Assembly (NCBI GenBank): GCA_013003555.1
Contig: JABDIV010000025.1
Span: 22,325-86,324, forward strand
DNA from: Flavobacteriaceae bacterium
Lineage (GTDB): Bacteria; Bacteroidota; Bacteroidia; Flavobacteriales; Flavobacteriaceae
Direction: 5' to 3'
Length of the DNA: 64,000 nt
The notes under the pieces are model-generated. The model worked only from the letters and a program-made list of their open reading frames with translations, ran no database searches and was not told the origin of the DNA. Shown one piece after another: positions 1 to 9,928 of this stretch; within the stretch, counting starts at the first letter, position 1; each line of letters begins with the position of its first letter. A program made the translations under genes and the position numbers.

Positions 1-522
1 TTAAGAAGTGAGATCTCGTGGAATAAAACCAAGTTGGATCATTTTGGAGAATGGGTCCGGCCCGATAAAACGAGCCCGAATGCCGATCGTCTTCGAGCGC
101 ATAGCGGTGAGGCGAATAATTTTGACATCGGAATGCAGTTGGAATATTTTCCGAAAAGTATTCGCTCCTTTCAGGCATTCAGCTATAAATTCGCGCCTTT
201 TGTGAGTTTAGGTGTTCATTATACCGCCTACAGTCCAAAAGCGTCAACGACTTATGGTGATCAGAACATTCAAAACGCCAGTAATTTTTACTCTTATTGG
301 GATCCCGGATCAGTCAACCCACAAAATGGTTCTGTTTTTTCTATGGTGACCAGTGTTGGTGTGCGCTATAAGCTTACTGTCCTTTCCGATCTAATGTTAG
401 ATCTCAGATGGCAATTGTATTTTGACGATTGGGTTGATGGATTTAATCACCAGTTAAGTTTTAACAAATATAACGATTGGTTGCTTTGGCTTAATTTCGG
501 GTATATTTATTACCTCGACTAG
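1..522 (+). CDS. Outer-membrane beta-barrel type protein, 5' truncated by window edge
   Basis: Frame is open to base 1; alternating aromatic/hydrophobic strands ending in YIYYLD resemble Bacteroidetes outer-membrane barrels. Confidence 0.6.
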   Translation, partial: LRSEISWNKTKLDHFGEWVRPDKTSPNADRLRAHSGEANNFDIGMQLEYFPKSIRSFQAFSYKFAPFVSLGVHYTAYSPKASTTYGDQNIQNASNFYSYWDPGSVNPQNGSVFSMVTSVGVRYKLTVLSDLMLDLRWQLYFDDWVDGFNHQLSFNKYNDWLLWLNFGYIYYLD

Positions 523-529
523 AAAACAG

Positions 530-1669
530 CTATTGCATCGCCCGTTCAAGATCGGCGATAAGATCGTCGATATCTTCTATCCCAACACTTAAACGGATTA
601 ACGAATCGACAACTCCCGATTTTTCCCGCTCTTCTTTTGGGATACTCGCATGAGTCATACTTGCCGGATGACCTGCAAGAGATTCCACACCTCCCAACGA
701 TTCGGCCAGAGTGAAGATTTCAAGTCGCTCAACAATTTTAACAGCCTCTTCATAGTCGTTGCCCTTCGTTGTAAAAGATAACATGCCGCCAAAATCCTTC
801 ATTTGCCGCTTCGCAACCTCATGATTAGGATGATGATCAAATCCGGGCCAGTAAACATTCTCAATTTTCGGGTGATTCAACAGAAATCGTGCGACTTTAT
901 GGGCATTCTCACAATGTCGTTGCATTCTAACATGTAAGGTTTTTATCCCTCGCAACATTAAAAAACTATCGATCGGACCGCAAATGGCTCCGCTGGCATT
1001 TTGAAGAAAATAAAGTTTATCAGCCAGATCATCATCATTTACGATGAGCCCTCCCATTATTACATCACTATGTCCTCCCAAATATTTAGTCGCTGAATGC
1101 ATCACAATATCGGCACCCTGCTCAAGTGGCTTTTGCAGATAAGGAGTAGCAAAAGTGTTATCTACAGCAAGCAGGAGATTATGATCCTTTGATAATTTTG
1201 CCATGGCTTGTATATCGATAATATTTAGCATAGGATTGGTAGGTGTCTCGACCCATATCAATCTTGTCCGTTCATTTATCAATGATCTCAGGGCTTCGGG
1301 ATTAGACATACCCGTGAAGTGAAACTTAATACCGAATTTTTCATAAACCTTGGTAAATAATCGGTATGTCCCGCCATAGAGGTCATTTGTTGAAATCACT
1401 TCATCACCAGGCTCAAGGAGTTTAATCACAGTATCGATTGCAGCCATTCCCGACCCAAAAGCCAATCCGTATTTGCCACCCTCAATGCTGGCAAATGCCT
1501 TTTCAAGTGCATCTCTTGTCGGATTGTGAGTTCGCGAATACTCATAGCCTTTATGCCCGCCCGGTGTACTTTGAGCATAGGTTGATGTTTGATATATCGG
1601 TGGCATTACTGCGCCGTAGGCCGGATCGTGTTGTTGACCGCCATGTATGGTCTTTGTGTTAAATTTCAT
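530..1669 (-). CDS. metB: Cystathionine gamma-synthase / Cys-Met metabolism PLP-dependent enzyme
   Basis: TKTIHGG..YQTSTYAQ, SATKYLGGHSD PLP-lysine motif, ESLGGVESLAGHPASMTHAS. Confidence 0.9.
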   Translation of the reverse strand: MKFNTKTIHGGQQHDPAYGAVMPPIYQTSTYAQSTPGGHKGYEYSRTHNPTRDALEKAFASIEGGKYGLAFGSGMAAIDTVIKLLEPGDEVISTNDLYGGTYRLFTKVYEKFGIKFHFTGMSNPEALRSLINERTRLIWVETPTNPMLNIIDIQAMAKLSKDHNLLLAVDNTFATPYLQKPLEQGADIVMHSATKYLGGHSDVIMGGLIVNDDDLADKLYFLQNASGAICGPIDSFLMLRGIKTLHVRMQRHCENAHKVARFLLNHPKIENVYWPGFDHHPNHEVAKRQMKDFGGMLSFTTKGNDYEEAVKIVERLEIFTLAESLGGVESLAGHPASMTHASIPKEEREKSGVVDSLIRLSVGIEDIDDLIADLERAMQ

Positions 1670-1763
1670 GGATGTTCAATTTGATGAAACAAATTTAGAC
1701 TTTAATTCGTTCTATTCAAATGCAATATGATATCTTTAATTCATCAATAAATCATATGAGAAT

Positions 1764-2483
1764 ATGAGATCCTTCTTATCCCTTTTCGCTTTTACTTTTT
1801 TGTTTTTTTCATGTGAAGAAGAAGCCTTGGTAGCTTTTTCGGAACGAATCGAAATTTATGATGAAAATGCTATCATAGAAATTAATATTCCTAAGGCAGA
1901 AGGCGATTCAGAATTAAGCCGTTCAATTAATGAAACGCTTGAGAACCATATTGCGAATATGTTGAATTTTGGAGAGGAAAACCTCGATTCTGTAAGTCTT
2001 GATGAGGCCATTAGAATGTTCGACTCCGAATACAACCAGTTCAAATCTGATATGGAAGAAAGTGGCCTGACGTGGGAGGCTATTTTTGATGCAGAGGTTA
2101 TTTACCAGTCACATGAAGTTATTTGTTTGGCAATAAACGGATATATGAACACGGGAGGTGCACATGGCAATATGAATATCACGTTTTATAACTTCGAAGG
2201 TGAAACCGGGAGAATACTCCAGATCGACGATATTCTTACCGACAAAGAAGCATTTACCGAATTTGTTAAACCTTATTTCGAGAAGGCGATAGAATCGAAA
2301 GAAGGCGAGAAACTGTCTGACTATTTTTTTGGCGATCCTTTTCATCTTCCAGCCAATATCGGGATAAATGAAGACGGCATCTTGATGCTCTATAATGTTT
2401 ATGAAATCGGTTCATACGCCCAGGGGATAACCGAATTTACCATACCATTTGAGGAGGTTGAGGCTTATCTTAAATTGAAATAA
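1764..2483 (+). CDS. DUF3298/DUF4163 (RsiV-like) lipoprotein
   Basis: Lipobox-like N-terminus LFFSCEE; GAHGN and C-terminal YEIGSYAQGITEFTIPFEE typical of DUF3298. Confidence 0.75.
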   Translation: MRSFLSLFAFTFLFFSCEEEALVAFSERIEIYDENAIIEINIPKAEGDSELSRSINETLENHIANMLNFGEENLDSVSLDEAIRMFDSEYNQFKSDMEESGLTWEAIFDAEVIYQSHEVICLAINGYMNTGGAHGNMNITFYNFEGETGRILQIDDILTDKEAFTEFVKPYFEKAIESKEGEKLSDYFFGDPFHLPANIGINEDGILMLYNVYEIGSYAQGITEFTIPFEEVEAYLKLK

Positions 2484-3728
2484 TCAAGATTCTCTTGTGA
2501 GATACCTAATAATCGGCTCAACACTTAAGCCTTGTCCTATTATTGAAAAGATCACAATTACATAAGTTATAACCAAAAACAGTTCGCGACCCATTTCGTT
2601 CGTTAAACTGAGGGCCAGGGCAATTGAAATGCCCCCTCTGAGTCCTCCCCATGTCATAATCAAATTTGTTCGTGGCACGAAATCAAGCCGTTTGGTGAAA
2701 TATTTTATTGGCAGCCACAGCGATACGTATCGGCAAATCAAAACTACCGGGATTGCTATTAACCCAGCAAGTATGTAATACTTTTCAAATTGCAGGACCA
2801 GAATTTCCATTCCTATTAAAATGAATAAGACGGTGTTCAGTAATACATCGATAAGTTCCCAGAATTTATCCACATACATTTCGGTTGTTTTCGACATGGC
2901 TGCGTCACGCGTTGTATCATTACCAATTATCAGGCCGGCCGTTACCATGGCCAGAGGTGCAGAAAGATGCCAATGATGAGCCAGGACCGTTCCTCCCATC
3001 ACGGCAGCCAGGGTGAGGATAACTTCTATTTCATAATTATCGATGGAGCGCATCAATAGAAAAGTGATATAACCTAAGATAAGACCCAATCCAACGCCGC
3101 CTATCACCTCAAGGCCAAAAAGTTCGACAATATCTAAAATCTCGATCGCGCCATTCGCCGATGAGGCAATACTATAAATAGTAATAAAAACCACCACACC
3201 CACACCATCATTGAAAAGAGACTCTCCAACAATTTTGGTTTCCAGTTTTTTCGGGGCTCCGGCTTTTTTCAAAATACCCAAAACAGCAATTGGATCGGTT
3301 GGTGATATCAAAGCTCCAAATAAGAGACAATAAATAAAACTAATTTCAAATCCAAGCCACTGCAACACATAATACATAATGGTACCAACCAAAACCGTTG
3401 AAAACAACACGCCTTTAGTCGCAAAAATTAAAATCGGCCAGCGTTGGACTTTCAGTTGTGCAAAATTAGTATGTAATGCTCCTGCAAAAAGGAGAAAACT
3501 CAGCATAATGTCTAATAAGACCGCTTTAAAATCAATCGTCCGAATAAATTCTTTTTCCCGAAGTAGTAAAGTATCATCAAACTGACCAATTCCAACAACA
3601 ATCAAAGTCAAAAGAAGGCTTATCATCATAAGGCCTATGGTGATTGGAAGCTTCAAGAATCTGACATTTAAATAGCCGAACCCTGCCGATAATACCACCA
3701 AAATAGTCGCTATTGAAAAGTAATCCAT
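2484..3728 (-). CDS. Na+/H+ antiporter, CPA1/NhaP type
   Basis: Multi-TM protein; SPTDPIAVLGILK, GESLFNDGVGVVVF, TWGGLRGGISIALALSL motifs. Confidence 0.92.
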   Translation of the reverse strand: MDYFSIATILVVLSAGFGYLNVRFLKLPITIGLMMISLLLTLIVVGIGQFDDTLLLREKEFIRTIDFKAVLLDIMLSFLLFAGALHTNFAQLKVQRWPILIFATKGVLFSTVLVGTIMYYVLQWLGFEISFIYCLLFGALISPTDPIAVLGILKKAGAPKKLETKIVGESLFNDGVGVVVFITIYSIASSANGAIEILDIVELFGLEVIGGVGLGLILGYITFLLMRSIDNYEIEVILTLAAVMGGTVLAHHWHLSAPLAMVTAGLIIGNDTTRDAAMSKTTEMYVDKFWELIDVLLNTVLFILIGMEILVLQFEKYYILAGLIAIPVVLICRYVSLWLPIKYFTKRLDFVPRTNLIMTWGGLRGGISIALALSLTNEMGRELFLVITYVIVIFSIIGQGLSVEPIIRYLTRES

Positions 3729-3795
3729 GCTTTTGATTAATTGGCTAAATGTACTTAAATTTCACTAAAATTTATAAGGTCTATAAACCATCAAT

Positions 3796-4149
3796 ATGTT
3801 CAGAGTCTATTATTTAAAAACCTGCAATACCTGCAACAGGATAATTAAGGAACTCGATCTACCCGATCACTTCCAATTTCAAGAAATCAAAGAGGAAGAA
3901 ATCACGGTTTCGGATTTGGACCAGTTAAAAAATCTCTCGGGAAGTTACGAAGCATTATTTAGCAAAAGAGCCAAATTATACAAGGAAATGGGACTGAAAG
4001 ACCAATCCTTAAGCGACGAGGACTACAGACACTACATTTTAAGTCATTATACCTTTGTAAAACGGCCAATTATTGTAGTTGGGGACACTGTATTTGCAGG
4101 TAATTCAAAAAAGGTAATTGAAGCGGCCTATAAGGCGATTCACAGCTAA
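3796..4149 (+). CDS. ArsC/Spx-like thioredoxin-fold protein
   Basis: YYLKTCNTCNRIIKEL, RPIIVVGD..FAGN motifs of the ArsC family. Confidence 0.85.
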   Translation: MFRVYYLKTCNTCNRIIKELDLPDHFQFQEIKEEEITVSDLDQLKNLSGSYEALFSKRAKLYKEMGLKDQSLSDEDYRHYILSHYTFVKRPIIVVGDTVFAGNSKKVIEAAYKAIHS

Positions 4150-4253
4150 CTTTTTAGCTGCTTCCTTATTTTATGTTAAAATTATAGCGGTTAACAGTAA
4201 AATATTAGATCGATTGATTAGTTTAACACCTAAATCGAGGATAACCCTTCAAT

Positions 4254-5417
4254 ATGAGTGTTCTAAAACCGAAGTTTTACTCCTCAGTTGATCAGATCGA
4301 GAGCAGCTGTTGGCAAGCCTTAGGATGTGGTGATAACGTGTATTACACTCCCGAGTTTCTCAAAACTTTTGAAGCGGCCAACCATGATATCGAGTTCAAT
4401 TACATTGTCGTTTTCCGGGGTGATGAACCAATTGCCTTCGCGAACACACAAATTGTGACCATTGGCATTGAAACTATCACGAAGAACATCAAAATCAATC
4501 CTTCCTTAAAAAACATTATCAATAAAATATTCAGGCGAAGTCATATCAGAGTATTGTTTTGTGGAAATATTTTTTTAAGCGGTGAATATGGAACGTTTCT
4601 TCGCCACGGAGAAGATAAAATTGAAGCCTTTAATGCCCTGGCTTCGGCTGTGTCGATTTTGTCAAAAAAAACAAAAAAACTTCATGCTATTTTCGTTAAA
4701 GATTTCATGGAGGAGTCATTGTATATAACCCGTTTATTGGAGGATTATAATTATTCGGCCATGCATGTTGAACCTAATATGATCATTCATCTCGATACCG
4801 AATGGCAGTCTTTTGAAGATTTTAAAAACGATCTGAAATCAAAGTATCGCGTTAAGGCAAACAAGGCAGACTCACAAAGTAATAGCCTTAAAGCTAAGAT
4901 ATTAGACCATAACGATATCTTGAAATACATGGATGAGTTACAGATTCTTTATGAGAATACCATCGCAAATGCAAATTTCAACGCCCAGATACTTGATCTA
5001 AATACATATTCATATTTGAAATCAACTTACAATGAAGAATTCATTGTTCGTGGTTATTTTTATGACGGACATCTCGTTGGATTCTTATCTGCTATGATTA
5101 ATGGGAACAATCTCGATGCACATTTCATCGGATTGAACTACGAATTGAATAAGCGACTCGCCATCTACCCCAGAATTTTGAATGACTATGTCAGGTTGGG
5201 TATTGAACACCAAAGTCGTCAAATCAATCTGGGTCGTACAGCCTCTGAAATAAAAAGCACCTTAGGGGCAATCCCTGAAGATCTGACTTGTTATATAAGG
5301 CTTAAACGATGGCTTCCGAATAAAATAATTCAGCCATTCATAAAATCCGTAAAGATTAAGACATACCGGCAGCATCAGCCATTTAAAACAAAAAAAGAGG
5401 CCATATCAGCCTCTTAA
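4254..5417 (+). CDS. GNAT-fold acyltransferase (FemAB/BioF2-like)
   Basis: Overall pattern of a peptidogalycan-biosynthesis/GNAT protein (YKFKSKYRVKANKA-like region, INLGRTASEIKSTLGA). Confidence 0.6.
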   Translation: MSVLKPKFYSSVDQIESSCWQALGCGDNVYYTPEFLKTFEAANHDIEFNYIVVFRGDEPIAFANTQIVTIGIETITKNIKINPSLKNIINKIFRRSHIRVLFCGNIFLSGEYGTFLRHGEDKIEAFNALASAVSILSKKTKKLHAIFVKDFMEESLYITRLLEDYNYSAMHVEPNMIIHLDTEWQSFEDFKNDLKSKYRVKANKADSQSNSLKAKILDHNDILKYMDELQILYENTIANANFNAQILDLNTYSYLKSTYNEEFIVRGYFYDGHLVGFLSAMINGNNLDAHFIGLNYELNKRLAIYPRILNDYVRLGIEHQSRQINLGRTASEIKSTLGAIPEDLTCYIRLKRWLPNKIIQPFIKSVKIKTYRQHQPFKTKKEAISAS

Positions 5418-5440
5418 TTTTCTGAATATTCTCTTGTGAA

Positions 5441-5881
5441 TCATACCCAGGCATTGATCAATCCACCCATTAAAGCCATGGTTATTACCCAATAACCGAC
5501 ATTGATCAGTACATATTTAAATGTTTTCTGCTCAAACAAAGCGTTGGTGGCCAAAACAGGAAGTGCAACGAAAAGTCCTAACATTGAACCATGCAAAGCA
5601 CCATGCTTAAAAGTTAAAAACGGTTCAACTCCATGCGGCATGTCAGGTGCTCCGCCTAGAAATACCTGAGGCCATATAAAAAAAGCGAGTAAAAATGCCA
5701 TGACAACAGCAAGACCATAGGTTTTGGCAGGATTCATCTCTTTGGCTTTTTCTTCGGTCATGCCGGTTTCCTTCATCCACGCCGTTCCAAATACTTTGGG
5801 ATTATACCAAATAAAACCTGTAACAAGGGGCAGGATTGCGGCCACGATCAACGCCAGCCAATTAATATCCATTTCTTCCAT
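5441..5881 (-). CDS. DUF1761 membrane protein
   Basis: LPLVTGFIWYNPKVFGTAWMKETGMTEEKAKEMN and four TM segments. Confidence 0.8.
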   Translation of the reverse strand: MEEMDINWLALIVAAILPLVTGFIWYNPKVFGTAWMKETGMTEEKAKEMNPAKTYGLAVVMAFLLAFFIWPQVFLGGAPDMPHGVEPFLTFKHGALHGSMLGLFVALPVLATNALFEQKTFKYVLINVGYWVITMALMGGLINAWV

Positions 5882-5948
5882 TTTTGAATTAAATTAAGTT
5901 AGTTTTTGTTAATCCAAATTACACAAATTTATCTAAATGAAGCCTTTA

Positions 5949-6422
5949 TCACAGATCCTTGGGCCTTATTCCGTCTTTACGTATATTGGATTTAGTCAGG
6001 ATGTTAAACCTTTCCGACTTGGGAAAAGTCGCTAGTTTAGCTCTTAATTCGGGTGATAGTCTGCCTAGTTTCCGTGTTTTTAAATCAATCCAGGAAAACA
6101 AGATTTCACTAAAGGCAAGATTTTGACCAGATTGGTTATAAAAATTGTGTTCAATCTTTATAAATTGGGCGTCCTCTGTCCATCCTACGATCTCCAGACT
6201 TACCCTAATCTGATCATTGAGGTCCATTTCCCTGAAATAATGAATATGTTCATAAAGGGCTATCGGGCCCAAACCCATTCCTCTCATCGCTTCGAGACTT
6301 AAGCCCTGCTTCGAAAAAAACGACATTCTCGTGTGGCTCATAAAAGCGATGTAGGAGGCATTCCCGAGATGCCCGTTGGCGTCGAGGTCACCCCAGCGAA
6401 TTTCAAATTCTTTAAAAAACAT
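5949..6422 (-). CDS. Acyl-CoA thioesterase, hotdog fold
   Basis: EIRWGDLDANGHLGNASYIAFM motif. Confidence 0.88.
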   Translation of the reverse strand: MFFKEFEIRWGDLDANGHLGNASYIAFMSHTRMSFFSKQGLSLEAMRGMGLGPIALYEHIHYFREMDLNDQIRVSLEIVGWTEDAQFIKIEHNFYNQSGQNLAFSEILFSWIDLKTRKLGRLSPELRAKLATFPKSERFNILTKSNIRKDGIRPKDL

Positions 6423-6531
6423 CTGTTTTAAGGTTTATTCCAAAGGTACAATTCTGTCTTTTATGAACTCTCCTGGAATTCAATTTGCTTGGCTGATTTT
6501 GGTTATCTTTGACCAATCTTAAGATTTTCAA

Positions 6532-7389
6532 ATGATACGATCAATGACCGGTTATGGTAAAACCGTTTTACAACTTCCAAATAAAAAATTAACCATCGAG
6601 ATCAAATCACTTAACAGTAAAAATCTCGATCTAAATGCCAGAATGCCATCGGTTTACCGCGGAAAAGAATTGGATATACGTAAGATAATCGCCAAAGCGT
6701 TGGTTCGTGGTAAAATCGATTTCAGCTTATATCTTGAAACCACTGGTGAAGCGACAACATCCGAAGTCAATAAAAATACTGTGTTAGCATATATGCACCA
6801 GCTTCGGGACCTTGTTGAGGCTGAAGAAGTGGATTTGCTTCAAATGGCAATACGGATGCCCGATGCGGTTGTGACCGACCGAAAGGATATCGATGAAGAG
6901 GAATGGGGTGCTATTAAACAAGAAATCGAGAAAGCGTTAGAGAATATCCACGCCTATAGAACCCAGGAAGGGGGAGCGCTTGAAAATGACTTCAGAATTC
7001 GAATAACCAACATTTCTTCCCTTCTGGAAGCCGTAATTGAGATGGACCCCGAGCGCGTTGAAGGCGTTCGTGCACGCATACGAAAAGGTATTGATGAGCT
7101 CAAGGAAAAGATCGATGAAAACCGATTTGAGCAGGAGTTGATTTATTACATAGAAAAATTCGATATAACCGAAGAAAAAGTTCGGTTAAAAAATCATTTG
7201 GAATACTTTAAATCAAGCCTTGATAGTCCGGATTCCAATGGAAAGAAACTCGGCTTCATTTCTCAGGAAATCGGCCGTGAGATCAATACGATTGGTTCTA
7301 AAGCCAATTATGCACCTATGCAAAAACTCGTCATACAGATGAAGGATGAATTAGAAAAGATCAAGGAGCAATTACTCAATGTTCTTTAA
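6532..7389 (+). CDS. yicC: YicC family endoribonuclease-like protein
   Basis: MIRSMTGYGK start and C-terminal LGFISQEIGREINTIGSKAN. Confidence 0.95.
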   Translation: MIRSMTGYGKTVLQLPNKKLTIEIKSLNSKNLDLNARMPSVYRGKELDIRKIIAKALVRGKIDFSLYLETTGEATTSEVNKNTVLAYMHQLRDLVEAEEVDLLQMAIRMPDAVVTDRKDIDEEEWGAIKQEIEKALENIHAYRTQEGGALENDFRIRITNISSLLEAVIEMDPERVEGVRARIRKGIDELKEKIDENRFEQELIYYIEKFDITEEKVRLKNHLEYFKSSLDSPDSNGKKLGFISQEIGREINTIGSKANYAPMQKLVIQMKDELEKIKEQLLNVL

Positions 7390-7423
7390 AAAAAATGACC
7401 TTCAAAACTCAAAATAGTTTTTG

Positions 7424-8017
7424 ATGAATAACGGTAAACTCGTCGTGTTTTCGGCCCCCTCAGGTTCAGGAAAAACAACCATTGTTAAACACTTACTCAA
7501 ACAAGAAGAATTAAACCTTGAATTTTCGATTTCGGCCACTTCACGAGTGAAGCGAGGTGAAGAGATTGAAGGTCAGGATTATTATTTCCTGGACATCGAG
7601 GAATTCAAAGACAAAATCAGAACCGATGCTTTTCTCGAGTGGGAAGAAGTATATCGCGATAATTTCTATGGCACCTTAAAAAGTGAGGTCGAGCGCATTT
7701 GGGCAAATGGTAAGCATGTGATCTTTGATATCGATGTGTCTGGCGGACTTCGGATAAAGCGCAAATTTCCGGATAAAACACTTGCTGTTTTCGTCAGGCC
7801 CCCGAGCATAGACGAATTGAAGATCAGGTTGAAAAAACGGAAAACCGAAGATGAGCATAAAATCAATATGCGAATCGCAAAAGCATCGGCCGAATTGGCA
7901 ACGGCTCCTCTTTTTGATGTGGTAATTGAAAACGATGAGCTTGAAAAGGCATTAGAGGAATCATATCTTACAGTCAGTAATTTTCTTAATTCAAATGGAG
8001 AAGCAGGGGAAAGGTAA
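7424..8017 (+). CDS. gmk: Guanylate kinase
   Basis: FSAPSGSGKTTIVKHLL P-loop, SATSRVKRGEEIEGQDYYF; ATG at 7424 preferred over upstream TTG. Confidence 0.95.
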   Translation: MNNGKLVVFSAPSGSGKTTIVKHLLKQEELNLEFSISATSRVKRGEEIEGQDYYFLDIEEFKDKIRTDAFLEWEEVYRDNFYGTLKSEVERIWANGKHVIFDIDVSGGLRIKRKFPDKTLAVFVRPPSIDELKIRLKKRKTEDEHKINMRIAKASAELATAPLFDVVIENDELEKALEESYLTVSNFLNSNGEAGER

Positions 8018-8597
8018 AAAAATAGGTTTGTTTTTCGGGTCATTCAATCCAATACACATCGGTCATTTGGTGATTGCCAATCATCTCGCCGAGTATTCTG
8101 ATCTTGATCAGGTTTGGTTTGTGATCACCCCGCATAGTCCGTTTAAAGCAAAGCGATCCTTGCTTGAGGATCATCATCGCTATCAAATGGTAAACCGGGC
8201 TGTCGAAAATTATCAAAGGCTGAGAGCCTGTGATATTGAGTTTGGCCTGCCGCAACCCAATTACACCATCAATACCATGACCTATCTTCAGGAGAAATAT
8301 CCCAATGACGAATTTGCTTTAATCATGGGTGCTGATAATCTGAAGAGTTTTCATAAATGGAAAAATTATGAGCTTCTTATTTTAGAGCACGATATTTATG
8401 TATACCCGCGTTTGAGTGATCACGGTGAAAAATCAGATCTTTTTGATCATGACCGCGTTAAACACATAAATGCACCAATAATGGAGATATCGTCAACGTT
8501 TATTCGACAAGCAATTAAGGAAGGAAAACAGGTACGACCAATGTTACCTGAAAATGTTTGGGTTTATCTTGATGAAATGAACTTCTATAAAAAATAA
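7995..8597 (+). CDS. nadD: Nicotinate-nucleotide adenylyltransferase
   Basis: GLFFGSFNPIHIGHL and SSTFIRQAIKEGK; start overlaps gmk end. Confidence 0.95.
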   Translation: MEKQGKGKKIGLFFGSFNPIHIGHLVIANHLAEYSDLDQVWFVITPHSPFKAKRSLLEDHHRYQMVNRAVENYQRLRACDIEFGLPQPNYTINTMTYLQEKYPNDEFALIMGADNLKSFHKWKNYELLILEHDIYVYPRLSDHGEKSDLFDHDRVKHINAPIMEISSTFIRQAIKEGKQVRPMLPENVWVYLDEMNFYKK

Positions 8598-8623
8598 ATC
8601 CCGGTTGAAAAAACCGGGATTTA
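8596..8623. terminator. Bidirectional intrinsic terminator
   Basis: AAATCCCGGTT gaaa AACCGGGATTT between convergent genes. Confidence 0.85.
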
Positions 8624-8634
8624 GAATTCGTATT

Positions 8635-9222
8635 TTATTTTACAACGGGTTCGTCGTCATCACCTCCCCCAGAAGTACATCCATTTAACAGGGCTTCAAC
8701 AAACATCGCCCAGCTATTGCCGTCGAACTCTGTACCCGAAGCCCAGGCGGTCTCACCTCCTGTTGGTCCGGTGACTTCAGCGTGTGCCGCAAAACAGAAA
8801 TCCTCTAGCAGATATTCAATCGGGAATTCATAAACCACTTCATTCACGCCTTCTGAATGTTCAGAAGAATGCTCAAAATGGCCGATTTTTGGATTACCAG
8901 ATCCGGTTGTTGGAATCTGCTCACATTCGCCAAGGCTTAAATGGGTGGCTCCAATGGTCCAGTCGGGGCCGGCCGAATAGGTAATTTTCAATAGGCCATC
9001 GATGGTTTCGGCAGTAACCAAGCCTGCAATATGATTTTGTCCGGCAATCAATTCAACCTCGAGACAATTCTCGCCTTCACGTGTTAAGGCATTATCTACC
9101 TTAGCTTCATAAACTTTAAATAAATTCTCACTGGTTAATTGGTCGGGCTCAGTTTGCTCGGTTGTGCAACCCATTACCACTATTGCCAAAGATGAGAGGA
9201 TAAAAATGGAAAATTTCTTCAT
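8635..9222 (-). CDS. Lipoprotein of unknown function
   Basis: MKKFSIFILSSLAIVVMGCTTEQ lipobox; start set at 9222 rather than ORF-track 9258. Confidence 0.75.
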   Translation of the reverse strand: MKKFSIFILSSLAIVVMGCTTEQTEPDQLTSENLFKVYEAKVDNALTREGENCLEVELIAGQNHIAGLVTAETIDGLLKITYSAGPDWTIGATHLSLGECEQIPTTGSGNPKIGHFEHSSEHSEGVNEVVYEFPIEYLLEDFCFAAHAEVTGPTGGETAWASGTEFDGNSWAMFVEALLNGCTSGGGDDDEPVVK

Positions 9223-9345
9223 AACTAATATATTTAAGTAGGTTAAGACTTTAAACATACAACTATATCCGTGAAAAACACTTTTTATTCGACAAACGAA
9301 CCTAAAATGTAAGCGTTTTCTGAATGCGTTTCGATGAAGTACAAA

Positions 9346-9371
9346 AAAAGCCAGCTAAAAAGCCGGCTTAG
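9346..9371 (-). terminator. Intrinsic terminator downstream of the 9392-9928 lipoprotein gene
   Basis: Minus strand AAGCCGGCT tttt AGCTGGCTTTTTTT with one G.U pair. Confidence 0.75.
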
Positions 9372-9391
9372 ATTAGTAAACTGTTTATTTA

Positions 9392-9928
9392 TTATTGCTT
9401 CTGAAGGCATTCTTTTGCAAATTCTGGAGCATAACTCATGTCCGAATCTGGTAATTGGATTCCTTCAACAAAAATGGTTTCCTTGATCTTGCCGTTCTTG
9501 ATTATCAATTTAGGCATGAGACAATAAATACCGTTAATATCATCAATTGCAAAATTGAAATCCGCGAGATAAATATCATCATTAAAAGTCTCGGTCTGTA
9601 CATATTTACCCGAGGCAAAAATGTCTGGCTGTTGGGTATCGATTTGAGAAACAGGACCGAAGAACATCTTCGCATCACTAATCTTCCAATACTTTGTCTT
9701 GTACCTAATGGTCAACCAGCCCGTTTTGTGATTAACGAAACTTTCAATAGTACCTCTATAAACGCCTTTCTCGTTTACAAGGTATGCTACAGAGCAAGAT
9801 GCATCTGCCTTAACACTTCTGGTGTTAAGTTCATCCTGACTGTTAAAATCATCATTGTTAATGCTGTCAACGCTGCACGAAGTTACGAATAAGGCAAGCG
9901 CAAAAATGTAAAGTAGTTTTTTCATCAT
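9392..9928 (-). CDS. Lipoprotein of unknown function
   Basis: MMKKLLYIFALALFVTSCSVDS lipobox; start set at 9928. Confidence 0.75.
   Translation of the reverse strand: MMKKLLYIFALALFVTSCSVDSINNDDFNSQDELNTRSVKADASCSVAYLVNEKGVYRGTIESFVNHKTGWLTIRYKTKYWKISDAKMFFGPVSQIDTQQPDIFASGKYVQTETFNDDIYLADFNFAIDDINGIYCLMPKLIIKNGKIKETIFVEGIQLPDSDMSYAPEFAKECLQKQ

Noticed and set aside
4182-4191. TTATAGCGGT upstream of the GNAT-like gene, resembling AraC site R3
   Set aside because: Matches only 10 nt, has no second repeat at 21 bp and continues as TAACAG instead of ATTTT; likely chance
7666-8043. 125-aa minus-strand ORF across gmk/nadD
   Set aside because: Fully antisense to well-recognised gmk; no recognisable protein features
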